The notes beneath the pieces were generated by a model. That model was not told the DNA's origin. It was given only the letters and a program-made list of their open reading frames with translations, and ran no database searches. A program made the position numbers and the translations under genes. Shown here in pieces: positions 40,385 to 52,300 of a stretch of DNA of 64,000 nt (positions are counted from its first letter, which is position 1; each line of letters begins with the position of its first letter). This DNA is from Heterodera schachtii (lineage: Eukaryota > Nematoda > Chromadorea > Rhabditida > Heteroderidae), in the NCBI GenBank assembly GCA_023374025.1, contig SIJG01000052.1, forward strand, positions 982,941 to 1,046,940, in the 5' to 3' direction.

Positions 40385-41186
40385 TGATGAATAATGATTG
40401 ATTTTTAATAAGGAGCATAGCGAAATTGTTGAATTTTAGAAATTGTAATTTTGCATAATTTTATTTTTTTAAATTTTTATGTTGCGTAATTGTCAATCAG
40501 CAAAATGTTACTATGAATTTTTTAATATAAAAAACTTTCTTATTTTGTATAATTTGATGATTTTTCAAAGCATATTTCATGTTTTTTTTTCCAACTTACT
40601 TGTAAAACGCACAAAAAATAAAACAATCAAAAAGAAATTAAAAAATTCGAAAGAAAAGACAATGAAATTTTTACTTTTGCCATGAGGAGGATAATAAGTT
40701 ATATGCACAAAAAATGTATTCAAGCCAAAATACTAATTCTTAATTTAATTAATTTTCTTAGATGCAAATATATTTAAAATTGAAAAAAATGTTCTCTCCA
40801 AAAATAATTTAAATATTTTTGAAAATTCTCAAAAAGTCAACTTTAGGGAGGTTTATTTTTCAGCTTTAGGTATGTAAAACAATACAACGATAGCCCTAGC
40901 CTTGGCATAGAAAAAGTGCCAAAATTGGAGTGATTAAAAAAGGAATGACGTGATTTTTTGAAACCGAACTGTTTTGAAGGGGTATCTTTTGAAAGCTTAC
41001 TGCAAAGATCCATCCAACTGAGAAAATATTTTTTCATAAACTCAGTGAAGAAACTTTAATTAAAAAATTATTGAAAATTCAAAATTCAAAAAACAATTTT
41101 ATTTTTTGAAAATTTTATTGTTTATACAAATCACATTTAAAAAGAAAATTTTTTTATTTAAATGTACGTATAACACCTCAAAAAAC

Positions 41187-41326
41187 TTTAATTTTTGACC
41201 GATTCCGCTCTCATTTTTGTTTTTCTCGCTCGGATTGCTGGGGATGATTCATCCATTTTAATTTTTGACCGATTCCGCTCTCATTTTTGTTTTTCTCGCT
41301 CGGATTGCTGGGGATGATTCATCCAT
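41187..41326. repeat. 70-bp perfect tandem duplication
   Basis: TTTAATTTTTGACCGATTCC and the following 50 bases occur twice head to tail (41187-41256 and 41257-41326). The 73-codon frame beginning at 41287 starts inside the second unit and is not otherwise supported. Confidence 0.75.
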
Positions 41327-41630
41327 TTTTTCACTTTTTCCCGTTCAATGAATCTCGGGATTGGGGGATCCGATTATGTGGTGGGTGCGCGACTCGGAAG
41401 AATATAATGGGCCCACAAATGTGTAAACATTGTGAAACAGACTGCTCTTCGCCGTTTTGGTTAAATCACAATTTCAAAAAATGGAAAAAAGGGAACGGAA
41501 TGAATTAAAATTCCGTTATTTTTAATTTATAAATTAATTTATATATTTAAATTTATCATTTAATAATTTTTCACAGTTCATTACTATTTTAGATTTAAAA
41601 AAAACTTTCTTTTCAGAAAATCCTTTAAAA

Positions 41631-42035
41631 ATGAAATTGTCCCAACACTTATGCATTTGCCTGCTCATTATTACTCTTCTAATGCCAATTACATTTTGCC
41701 AAACGCCCGAAAAAGGCGCGAATTCAAATACAAATTTAATTCGCTCAAACAATGAACAGCTTTTGCAAGGACAACACCAGGCCAAGTTCATCCAAAAGTA
41801 AAAATTTGGAAAATTAAGATGCAAATGAACTATAATAAATTATAATTTTAATTAATTAAATTATTATTTAAATTTTATTAATTAATTCAGACGTCGTCGC
41901 CGCGGCACTTTTTTGAGGGCTGCGCTGGGCGGCGCTGCGGTGGGCGGCGGCGTGGCATTGTTGACAAAGGCATTTCGCCAACGAAAACCGCCTGGAGCTG
42001 CTCCGCAACGGAATTTCATGCAGAAATTTGGCTGA
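41631..42035 (+). CDS. Secreted precursor with Arg run and glycine zipper, member 2
   Basis: Two exons, 41631-41797 and 41891-42035, in phase, 103 residues. The signal peptide (KLSQHLCICLLIITLLMPIT) is cut near FCQ; exon 1 ends in HQAKFIQ. Exon 2 opens with KRRRRGTFLRAALGGAAVGG and continues GVALLTKAF, aligning with member 1 (RRRG-x-L-x-x-A-x-x-G ... ALL-x-x-AF), then a proline-rich tail. The intron sits at the same place, just before the Arg run, in both genes. A deleted relic of this gene is carried in the 1528-bp repeats. Likely a secreted peptide or membrane-active protein; no known family recognised. Confidence 0.7.
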
Positions 42036-42830
42036 ACTATGAATCGAGTACTCGAGTTATTTGTCCTTGAAAACATCGAGAATGTCCTTGCAAATTACTT
42101 TTTATCCTTGAGAATACGATAAAAAAATAAAATAAATTCCTTCAGATTCATTTCATCCCTATTAAGCTGCATTTTTAGTTAAAACATTTGTCATATTTTA
42201 AATGATAAGAAAATTAGTCAATTTTCTCCAACTCTTGAAAGCGGAAATTCCGCTGACAATTTCTTTAAATATTATTAATCGTTTTTTTTGTCAGAATTTT
42301 CGTAAATTTTCAATATTTACGCATGTACATTTTGACTTCTTAGTCTACTTATTATAAAAGATATTTATAAAATGCAATTTCCGTTTTTAGTTTCTTAATT
42401 TAATTCTTGGAAAATTTCGTAAAAAAATTATATTATTTTGAAAAAACTAATTAATTAGAAAATATTTATTTTAATTTAATATTTAAAATTTTTAATAAAT
42501 AATCTATTAAGAAGAAATTAGATTTCAATTTATTTCTACTCATAGTACCTACGTCAAGGCAAACCATCATTCTAATCATTTCTTCATTATTTAAAATAAA
42601 TAAAAATTACATTAAATTAATAAGGGATTTTGATGATTCTACTGAAATATTTCTACTGCAGACACATTTTACGTTCTTTTTAAATAATATTATTTTAATA
42701 CGTCATCATTTAAGACAAAAATATTTTTATGAATAAATAAAAAACGGAAATCCGCCAAAATTGGCCCATTTATAAGGCAAGGTGAATTGGAAATTTTCAT
42801 TTTAATAATTTTAAAAAAAACGATAAAACA
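42036..42830. other. AT-rich spacer
   Basis: No exon supported. It presumably holds the promoter of the secreted gene starting at 42831. Confidence 0.4.
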
Positions 42831-44418
42831 ATGTTTTATTCTTTCACTTTATTTTCTTTTATATTTATTGCTCCACATTTTTTAATTCCAATTTCAAATG
42901 CAAGTCCATCGGTGCGTAAAATAATTAGGGAAATTAAATTTACTAATCCATTTTAATTAGGTCGACGATAATATGCTGATTGCATTTGTGAAAGGAAATG
43001 AAGAAACCAAAATGAGTGAATATTCTACACAAAAATATCAAGCATACCTTGGCATTGTGCATTTTATGCGAGGGAATTGGCAATGTGAGAAAATAGTAGA
43101 TGAATATGTAGAACCTGGAAGTATTACAGAATGCCAAAAATATCGAAAATATTTGGACATTTTGTACGAATATTTGTTTAGAGAATACATCGGGATTCAT
43201 TCCGAAAAGCCAGAATTTAAATTTAAAGTTAAAGAATATTATATTAGAAAAAAAACTCAAATTTATGGGCCAATAATTTATGCGGTGAATTGTCTGGTCA
43301 AAATTTCGCAGTTTTATTTTAAATCAAATTTGAGTCGATTTTATGGATATAAATTAGACACATTATTCGATAAGGGGAATTTTGAACCAAAACTATTGAA
43401 TGAGGAGAGATTAAATTATGAAAAATTGGAAAACGAACCAAAATTGTCATTTAATGAAATGATTTTGCAATTGGCAATTGACACAGCGACTAATTATAAA
43501 ACAAATGAAATTGTGGACAGAATGTTTTGACAAAATTTTGACAGAATGTTTCGACAAAACTTTGACAAAAATTTGGAGGAAATGTTCAAAGAAACGGAAA
43601 AAACGGGCAAAAAACAATGTGCCAACACGGAAAGCTAATGAAATAAATGATGACAAACATAAAATAATTTTGGGTACAAAATTCGATGATTCAATTACAT
43701 GGGTTGGTGATCAATTAAATTAAAATTAATTTGAATTACTTGACTTACAAACTTATGATGCTTTCAAATTTAGTTTTATGACGCTTTAGTCACGAAATTG
43801 GTGAAAGAAAATTTGACAAACTTTGACAAATTCCGTATGCTGGTAAAAGAATACAATGTGAGCAAATATAAACCCATTCTTGGCATTGCGTATTTTAAAA
43901 GAAAGAATTGGCAATGTGCCAACATTGAAAAAGAAGTTAAAGAAAAATGCCAAAGAAATCGCAAATATTTACACATTTTGTACGAATATTTATTCCGACT
44001 TTATCTCGAAGGTCTGACCAAAAATGTTTTTAATTTAATTTTTAACTAAAATATTTAAGGTAAAAACGGAGATTTGGCCAATAAATTGCCAGCAGTGAAG
44101 CCAATATTTATGACTGATGATTATACAAATAGAAAACCAATTAGTTTAAATGATGTTTGTAATTACTACTTTAATATTTATTTGTTAAATGAGGAGGAAT
44201 TGAATTATGAAATAAAAGAGGAACAAAATTGGACTAGCAAAATAATACCAAAAGCAGTGAAAAAATTTATTGGACTAAAAAAAATTGAGAAAATTCGAAT
44301 TGAATTTGACAAAAAAATGGAAAAAATGAATCAAAATGCAAAAGCATATGCAAAAGAATATGAAAAACAATGTTATGACAGGGAAAAAAAGGTCGAGTGT
44401 ATTGAAAGGCTTTGTTAA
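42831..44418 (+). pseudogene. Secreted two-repeat family, copy 1 (interrupted)
   Basis: Exons 42831-42911 (signal peptide, MFYSFTLFSFIFIAPHFLIP), 42961 to about 43700, 43774-44011 and 44060-44418. Repeat 1 has NWQCEKI and CQKYRKYLDILYEYLFREY; repeat 2 has NWQCANI and CQRNRKYLHILYEYLFRLY, so the protein carries an internal duplication. In exon 2 a 24-bp tandem duplication contains TGA where the second unit has CGA (43528-43530), and the end of the exon (NDDKHKIILGTKFDD) is in another frame. The product would stop after repeat 1, about 213 residues. Family unknown; the signal peptide argues for secretion. Confidence 0.6.
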
Positions 44419-44665
44419 AAAAATGGAAAAAAAATGAATGAAAAAATGCAAAAAGAAAATGCCAAGGAAAAAAAGATAGAGAATTTGGAAAGGATTAATT
44501 GATTCGATCGTCCCCGTTTTCACCGTTTAAAAAAAAATTAATTCGTTTTCAAATTCATTCATTCCCTCTTCAGATAATTTCTTATTCATTTATAATTATA
44601 CTTTTTTTGGGGGGGTATTTCTTTTAAATTAAAAAAAATTAATATTTACGCAAAAATTGACATTT

Positions 44666-45010
44666 TCATTTCGTCGCTATTTTGATAAAAAAAAAATCAT
44701 ATATTTCAAATTCATTCTGTTTTGATAATTGCCCATTTCTCCTATTCATTAAAATAATAGCATCTTTTTGGGTTGTTTCTTTTACATTTTCCTTATAAAC
44801 ATATGCATTATTTCTGGATAAATATTGAATCAAATTTATGTTTTCATTGATAATTGAAATGGCTTTCAGTGCGATTTTATCAAAATTCCTTATTTGTCTT
44901 GGTTTGAGTGTAAGAGAATTTGAATTTGGCGCTGATCTGCCTATCGGTTTTTGTGACGTATTAACCCCGTGCCCAGACATTTGCACTCCGGACATTTGCG
45001 CATTGGGCAT
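44666..45010 (-). CDS. Minus-strand frame of a second reiterated family
   Basis: 114 codons containing KAISIINENINLIQYLSRNN, YKENVKE and KKDAII-like blocks. Decayed relatives of the same stretch are found on the minus strand downstream of secreted copy 2 (about 47690-47830 and 48110-48310), so a convergent gene may have been duplicated together with the secreted family. No signal peptide in this piece, and the start is uncertain. Function unknown. Confidence 0.35.
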   Translation of the reverse strand: MPNAQMSGVQMSGHGVNTSQKPIGRSAPNSNSLTLKPRQIRNFDKIALKAISIINENINLIQYLSRNNAYVYKENVKETTQKDAIILMNRRNGQLSKQNEFEIYDFFFIKIATK

Positions 45011-45154
45011 GTGAGCCCTGAGCCTAAACAGCAGTAAATTAAGAAAAAAAACACTCTTCTGACATTAACTCTGCTATTTGAATATTGATGATTTTTTCAA
45101 AATTCGGGACACAAATGTCAGGTAAAAAACCATCAACCGCCACGCCTTGCATTT

Positions 45155-45551
45155 GTCCTCTAACCAATAAATTTATTTTTATTTGTCTACCGACCGCTGA
45201 GACACAACAAATTTGGCGTAGTCAACAGCGGTTCTTCATTCAAAGGAAGACATCGGCGGATTGCTTACATCTTCAGCCAAGACCAGAGTAGACTGAATAC
45301 GGGTTGAGGTCCGGTAAATTTTACGCGGTTTAATTCGTCGAAAAATCAGCTGCAACAAGTGCTCGAACCAGTTTTCTAAAATTACAAAGTTCTCGCATTT
45401 ACTGGTGGGACTCAAAAGGCAAAACAAAGCAACAACCAAAAAGGGAGAACAAAACTATAAGGAATTTTGTGACGATTTTGGCTTCAAACTTACCTTCACA
45501 ACAGCATATCACCCACAGTCGAATGGCCAAGCTGAGAATTATTTTTAGGTC
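45155..45551 (+). pseudogene. Ty3/gypsy-type integrase relic
   Basis: Near 45453-45549 the plus strand reads EFCDDFGFKLTFTTAYHPQS followed by NGQAENYF, the conserved end of a gypsy integrase core including the catalytic Glu, then a stop. The stretch near 45155-45230 (NKFIFICLPTAETQQIW) may be the matching upstream part. The rest is lost or frameshifted. Confidence 0.65.
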
Positions 45552-45837
45552 TTGGATTGTAAAGAATTTGAATTTGGCTCGCTTTAACACCGATAATGTT
45601 TTTGCAAATCGCTTTGTATCCTTTCTGAAGTCATAATTTTAATTCATTTTATAAATAAAATAAAATAAAATCGTTACTTAGAAAAATAATTAATGAAAAA
45701 ACATTCATTAACATTTATTTTTTACAATTTATAAAAAAAAAAACATTCCTTTGGTGCTTTTTAATTTGTTTCATCTCATGTGGGTAGTCAGTTCCAAGGA
45801 AAAGACATATTGAAAAGGCAACCCAAACACCTTTGAA

Positions 45838-46045
45838 TATTTCGGAATTTCAACAGTGATGCCAACATTTATAATTTAAAAGAAATTGTAGAATTACTGA
45901 AATTGAAGGGCCAATAATTTATGCGGTGCATTGTATAGTCAGCATTTTGAAATTTTATTTTGATCTATGGGCTAGTGATTACCGTAATTCTAAATTAAAG
46001 ACATTTTTCGGTTATCGTTTTGAACCAAATTTGCCAAATTTTTAA
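45838..46045 (+). pseudogene. Secreted two-repeat family, fragment
   Basis: Decayed piece matching the region after repeat 1 (IEGPIIYAVHCIVSILKFYF against IYGPIIYAVNCLVKISQFYF of copy 1). No flanking exons remain. Confidence 0.6.
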
Positions 46046-46129
46046 TTATTTCATCGTTCTTTAATATAATAAATAATTACATTAAGTAGATTAGATTATA
46101 ATTCCTTTTCTTATTATTATTCATCATTT

Positions 46130-47631
46130 TTTAATTCATATTTCAAATGCTATTCCATCGGTGAGTTAATTAATCAAGGTAATTAATTCTAGAAATCATT
46201 GAATTAATTAGGTTGAGGACAATATGCTAATAGCATTTATGAAAGGCCATCCGAAAATTTAAATTAGTCAATATTCAAAGGATAAATATGAGGCATACCT
46301 TGGCATTGTGTATTATATGAGAACGAAGTGGCACTGTGACAAAATAGCAAATGAATTTGAAGAATATGAACTGACAGAATGCCAAAAATATCGAAAATAT
46401 TTGAACATTTTGTACGAATATTTAAACCGAGAATACGTCGGAATTCCAACAGTGAAGCCAAAATTCGTGCTTAAAAAGCAAATTGAAATTGAAGGGCAAA
46501 TTATTTATCCGGTGAATTGTCTGGCCAAAATTTCACAATTTTATTTTGATAAATGGGAGGGACAAGAATATAAATATAAATTAAACATATTTTTCAACTA
46601 TTTTGGAATATTTGAATCAAATTTGTTGTATGAGAAGAGGTTGACTTATGGAGAAAAATTTGAAAATCAACCAAAAATGCCAATTAATGAAATGATTTTA
46701 CAATTGGCAATTGTTGACACAGCGAATGAATGGCAAACAAATGAAAATTTATACGGAATAATAAAACAAAAATTCGAAGAAAACTTGGAGGAAATGTATA
46801 AAAATGCAATAGAAAACAGTCCATGGGAAGCCAATAAAATAAGTGATGATAAACATTTATTAATCTTATTTACAAAATTCGATGATTCAAATACATGGGT
46901 AGTTTTCTTTAATTAAAATAAAATAAATATGAATTACTTAAATTTAGACTTTTGATGCTTTAATAAATTTAGTTCGATGACGCTTACATTTCGCAATTGG
47001 TGAAAGTTCCACAAAAAGATTATTTGAACCATGAGCTTGGCGCTGCGTATTTTATGAGAAAGAATTGGCATTGTGCTAAAATTCCGAGGGAATTTGAAGA
47101 AGAATGCCAAAAGAATCGTAAATATTTGCACCTTTTATACGAATATTTATTCCGACTTTATGTCGAAGGTCTGAAAAAACTATTTTTATTATTTTTAATT
47201 TAAATTATATTTAAGGCAAAAACGTTGATTTGGTCAATAAATTGCCAGCAGTAAAGCCAATCTTTATGGATGATTATGGAATCCTTTGTATAAGTGAACT
47301 TATCAAATTGCTATACGGCTTTTCGAAATGTAAACGTTTAAGCGAATTGGATATATACTCAAATATTTCTTTGCAAAATGAGGAGGAATTGAATTATGAA
47401 ATAAAAGAGGAAAAAAATCGAATAAGCAAAATAATACAAAAAGCAATTGGAAAAATTAATGGAACAAAAAATGTAAAAAAAGGAAAACAAATTTTAAACG
47501 AACCATCGACGGACATTGAAAAAACATCTCGGACTGAATTTGATCAAAAAATGGAAAAATTTTATAAAAATGCTAAGAAAAGGCTAAATCGAAACAGAAA
47601 AAATAAAAATCAACAACTTTTCTATTCTTGA
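46130..47631 (+). pseudogene. Secreted two-repeat family, copy 2 (start lost, nonsense)
   Basis: Exon pieces about 46110-46160 (signal-like sequence without ATG), 46212-46898, 46973-47168 and 47216-47631 correspond to copies 1 and 3. A TAA at 46260-46262 interrupts exon 2 after 16 codons where the others read through. Downstream of it the frame is open with CQKYRKYLNILYEYLNREY (repeat 1) and CQKNRKYLHLLYEYLFRLY (repeat 2). With both start and frame broken it is a pseudogene unless another start is used. The upstream TTTAATATAATAAATAATTA stretch resembles that before copy 3. Confidence 0.65.
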
Positions 47632-47689
47632 AAATGAATTTGGCACTTTCAATTCGTCGCCATTTTCATAAAAAATTCATTCGCTTTCA

Positions 47690-48310
47690 AATGCATTGTT
47701 TCTTCTGATAATTTCCTTTGCATCTTTTTTTGGCTATTTACATTAAATTGTTCAATTTCTTTTGCATTTTCATTATAAATTTTCATATTATTCCCGGGTA
47801 AATTTTGAAGCTAATATAACTTTTTATTTTAATTTAAATGGCTTATTTAATCGACGTCACTTTTAAAATTTTTAATTTGCATTTTTATTTTTCACAACGA
47901 TTATCATTTACAATAAGGAATTCTTGAGTAATTCTTGTCGAACAAATTAAAATTAAACTCAAAATAAATACTTTTTAATAATATTTAATTAAAATGATAA
48001 CTAATTTTTAAAAAATGAAATTAAAAAGGCACTGACAGCACTAAGATGATTTTGAATTTTGAGACTTGATCAATTTAATAAAATTTGCCAATCCATTAAG
48101 AAAATTCGAAAAATGGTGTTTCCCCACGGTAAAGTTTTTTCTTTTAAAGCGATTCTTCAATTATAATGGCATCTTTTTTGGTTACCTATTTCTTTTACAT
48201 TTTGAACATGTTCATTTTACATTTATAAATATTTTCGAATAAATTTTGAAGCAAATTTTCGTTTTCATTAGTAATTCCAATGGCTTATTTAATTAGACGC
48301 CATTTTTAAA
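47690..48310 (-). pseudogene. Relics of the second reiterated family
   Basis: Minus-strand traces near 47700-47830 (YNENAKEIEQF) and 48110-48310 (AIGITNENENLLQNLFENIY, KKDAIII) align with 44666-45010 but contain stops and frameshifts. Confidence 0.4.
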
Positions 48311-48920
48311 ACTTAATTTGCATTTTTTTTCCTAATGATTTTCACTTCAGATGATGAATTTCATAAGTATTTCTAATGGAAATAATTAAAATTAAACTCA
48401 TAATAAATCTTGGTTTAACTATCTTTCTGTTTTTTTTTCTCCAATGCTTGAAAATCTTTATCCGTTTTTCGTCAAAAATTCGTAAATTCTATATTTACGC
48501 GTTAGTTTTGACTTCGTAGTCTACAAACATTATAAATAATATTTGTATAAATATTTTTTAGATTTTACAAATAAATATTTTTTAAATTTTACATTTTATT
48601 AGTTGTTGGCAAATTGATTTTAGGTGAATGTCGTCAGATAATTTGCATTGATTTTTATTTTGGATGTATGAAGACGCAATTTTTTTTAAATTTTATTTTA
48701 GAAAAACAGCAAAAAATAATAATTTTACTATCTAGAAAACAATTAAATTAAAAAATATTCATTTAAAATTTATTTTTATAACAATTAATAAAAAAAAACA
48801 TCCATTAGGAAAGTATGCATTTCAATTTGTTTCCGCTCATTTATATTTTTATTATTCTTCACTTTAAACAGGGTAATAAAAAATAGAAATAATAATAATA
48901 ATAATTATAAAAAAATATTC
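48311..48920. other. AT-rich spacer, possible 5' region of the MATH-BTB gene
   Basis: No exon recognised. A first exon with the start codon of the MATH-BTB gene should lie here or further left, because none is visible in its first MATH exon. Confidence 0.35.
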
Positions 48921-48927
48921 ATTTATT

Positions 48928-49301
48928 ACGGACCAGGTCGTTCTAGTGCCGTCGTTTTCGCGGCAACCAGAGTTTTTGGCTTCTAATTTTTTTTGTTAAT
49001 GACCAAATCCAACAATTCTGGTAACACTCGAAAGCCCTTCACATGCTCTATTAGCCTTTAAAAAGTGATTTTCTTGTTCTATAAAAAAGTTCTTATGAAA
49101 AACTTCGAATTTTTTAAATTTTCATGTATAACTTTTTTGGTAATTGTTTAATCGCGAAAAAATAGCTTAGAAACAGTTTCTAAGCATGTAAAGCTTTCGA
49201 ATGATACCAAGATTGTTAGATTTGGTCGACAACAAAAAAAGGTAGCACCCAAAAACTCAGGCGTGGCGCGAAAACGACGGCGCGAAAGCGACACCGACCG
49301 T
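48928..49301. mobile_element. MITE with fold-back arms at the front of the MATH-BTB gene
   Basis: 374 bp with imperfect inverted termini (ACGGACC at left, CCGACCGT at right; inner arms GCCGTCGTTTTCGCG and ACCAAATC(C/T)AACAA) and 7-bp flanks ATTTATT on both sides (48921-48927 and 49302-49308). Its right arm supplies a GTG-started frame that runs into the first MATH exon by chance. Confidence 0.7.
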
Positions 49302-49323
49302 ATTTATTACCTTTTACATACAG

Positions 49324-52300
49324 TATGCCCTGCCCCTGACAGTATCAGTGGTCAATTTGAACTTCGCATCGAAAAATTTTCACAATTTGCCAATGGACCA
49401 ATTAGACAAATAAAGTATGGGCAACCCAAGTACATTCGAGGTTTGCATTGGCGATTGAATGCATTTGTTAATGAGGAGCAAAACGGAAAGAAATCCTTGC
49501 ATTGTTTCGTTGCAGTAATTAATAGTGGTAAATATTATTTATTATAATTTTTAATTTAAATGCCATTTTAGGAATTATTTTCGAAAAAAATATTCATGGA
49601 AATCCACAATTGTTTATCCCATACTCATTCAGCATAGCTTAGATTTAATGTGCTAAAAAACACCTCGAAATATATTTGCCAAAACCTAAAAATGCCAAAA
49701 TATCTACATAAATTAGACGAAGACGAAATGTGCCAAAAAATAGTCAAAACTCTGTGTTTTCTAACAAAAAAAAAAGCTTAAATTGAGCTTCAAAATTATA
49801 CTCCTGCTTAATTTTTTATTAAATTCTTACAAAAAAAATTTTAATATATTTTTGGCAATTTTTTGTCAAAGTAAACTATTTTTCGTTTAATTTTTCTATT
49901 GTAAATTGTTAAAATATTTCAAATATTCAAAATTCAAAAAAAAATTTAAGAAAATTTCAATTCTACACATTTTCTGGTGCCGGCAAAAAATCATAATTTT
50001 TAATGGAATTTTTTAAAAAATTTTTGTTTTATTTTCTCATCTAATTCTTCCCGACGCTTAAATTACAAGACTCGGCGCCGATTATATTGTAAGGCGATGA
50101 GCGGAAAAATTGCCGATTTTCATAAATGTTTTTTTCCAAATTTTTCATTGGAAAATTTTTGAGTTAGTGCGAAAATCCCCCGATTGAGTACCGAAATACC
50201 GGTTCCCGGGCTCCAGTTTTCATTGTTCTAAGACTCAATCGGCTACTCTCTGTATTTTTAGACACAAATTGGCATTGTGCCGCCCATGCGACGGCAGAAA
50301 TTATTGTCGGAGAGAAAAAAATAAAAACAAAAATTTTTCAAGGCTTTGTGAACCGGATTGACATCATTAGGGAATGGAATTTGATTGAAGAAATTGATGT
50401 AAGCGACGAATTTTAAATTATGGGAAAAAAATTTTGGAATAAAATTTTCTGAAAAATTTAGAAATTGTTGGAACATTGTCAATCGTCCAAAAGTGATGTT
50501 GTCCTTTTGAGTGTCAATCTGAAGATGGACCCACCAACTGGCAGAAGGTGTGACAGATAGCCAAAATTTAAATATAAAAAAATTTATGAAAATTTTTAGT
50601 TTTCCATTTAATGACGTTTTACTGGTGAAGAATGATGAATATGATTTGGCAGTTCCAATAAAAATTAACAAAAAGGTTCACTTTTAAATTTGATGTTTAT
50701 TGTTTTAATGTCGAAAAAAAAATTTAGTTTATAATTTTTCAAAGCTTTCCATTTTGAAAGAAGCCGAAGTTCGTAATTGATAGTTTTGATTCAGTTTTTC
50801 TTAATTATGAAAAGAAAAATTATATTTAATTTTTTTCCGCTGATTTCAAAAATTTCCCGGTCGCTCCCCATATGTTCCAAATTTCAATATTAAAAACCTA
50901 ATTGATTAAAGCTACGGATAAAATCCAAAAATGGCTTGCTCTACACGATTCCAAATTATGGGTCGATGGCAGTTCGTACAATGGCGTTTCGTACAATTTC
51001 AAATGGGAATGGCCAAAACTTTTTTGTTCGTCAGTTAATTACATCAAAATTGGTATTATTCGAAAGCTCAATGTGTTTGGAAGCTATTATTAAGCAGAAG
51101 CTAAGCGATTAATCTTCTCGCCATAAAGTTATGGTTTATAGTTTACAAAAAATTAGGATTTTCTTGAATTTTCAAGTCTTTTAAATCATAACTTTTTGGT
51201 GTGATGATTAATCGCTTAGCTTCTGCTTAATGATAGCTTCTAAACACGTAGAGCTTTCGAATGATACTAATTTTAAAGAAATTAACTGACGAACAAAAAA
51301 GTTATGGCCATTCCCATTTGAAATTGTACGAAACGCCATTGTACGAACTCCCTTGACACCCCAAATTATATTCCTTTCAAAAAGTCTATTTCAAAGCGAA
51401 TTGTTGAAATAATTTTACTATTTTTAAAAAAAATTATTTCCACAATTTCAGCTGTTGGCACTCCATTCGTCATTCTTTGACAGATTGTTTTTTAACAACA
51501 CAGAAGGCTCTTCGTCATCATATTCAAGCAGTTCAATCAGTTTTCAGCCTGTTGTTCAGCTTCGTCCTGCAACAGTTAATTATCAGCCAATTTTGCAGCT
51601 TAATCCGCCATCAACACGGGAAAATTTTTACCGAATGCTTTTGGTCTTACAATATGGCGATAGCTTTTTGAAAGGTTCCAAAAATTTAAAATAATTTTTT
51701 TTTAATTTAATTTTAATTTTTCAAATTTCATTTAAAGTATTTTACTGAATAGGTCCCCCCCCCCCTGAATTACAAGTGTCCTCTCAAAGGACCTACGGAC
51801 AGAGGACCCACAAAGACAAAAGACACACGGACAAAGGACCGACAAAATTAATCAAATAATTAATAAAAAATAAATAAAAATATTTAAATGTTGGAAAAAT
51901 GGCATAGTAAACAAAAAATAGCTCAAATTAAGCTGTGAAAAAATGATATTTGAATAAGCATAGCACTTTAACACCTTCATTTTGTCATTTTTTGGGTGTA
52001 AAAACCATTGAAAACTGTACAAATTTAAAAATTTTCCCGGTTTTGAACTCGGTTCGGGTTTTGAGTTTTGGCTATATGTAGAAACCCTGTTTAATTTATG
52101 AATTAATCAATTCGAATAAAACAACTAATTCAAAAAAAATTTACTAGGATGGGTCACGGTCGTTTAACCGAACTGAAACCGAAAGTTCTTTTTTATATTT
52201 GAATCAATTTTATCATTTATTATTGTGTATTATAATATTTTGTTTATTATTCTTATTATTTTTTTTTGATCCTTTGTCAGTGAGTCATTTGTCTTGGTTG

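Noticed and set aside
49263..49323. GTG start of the MATH-BTB gene
   Set aside because: That part of the frame lies in the right arm of a MITE bounded by ATTTATT repeats, and a good acceptor (TTTTACATACAG) ends at 49323.
50902..51093. 63-aa frame
   Set aside because: It lies mostly in the left arm of the fold-back MITE at 50960.
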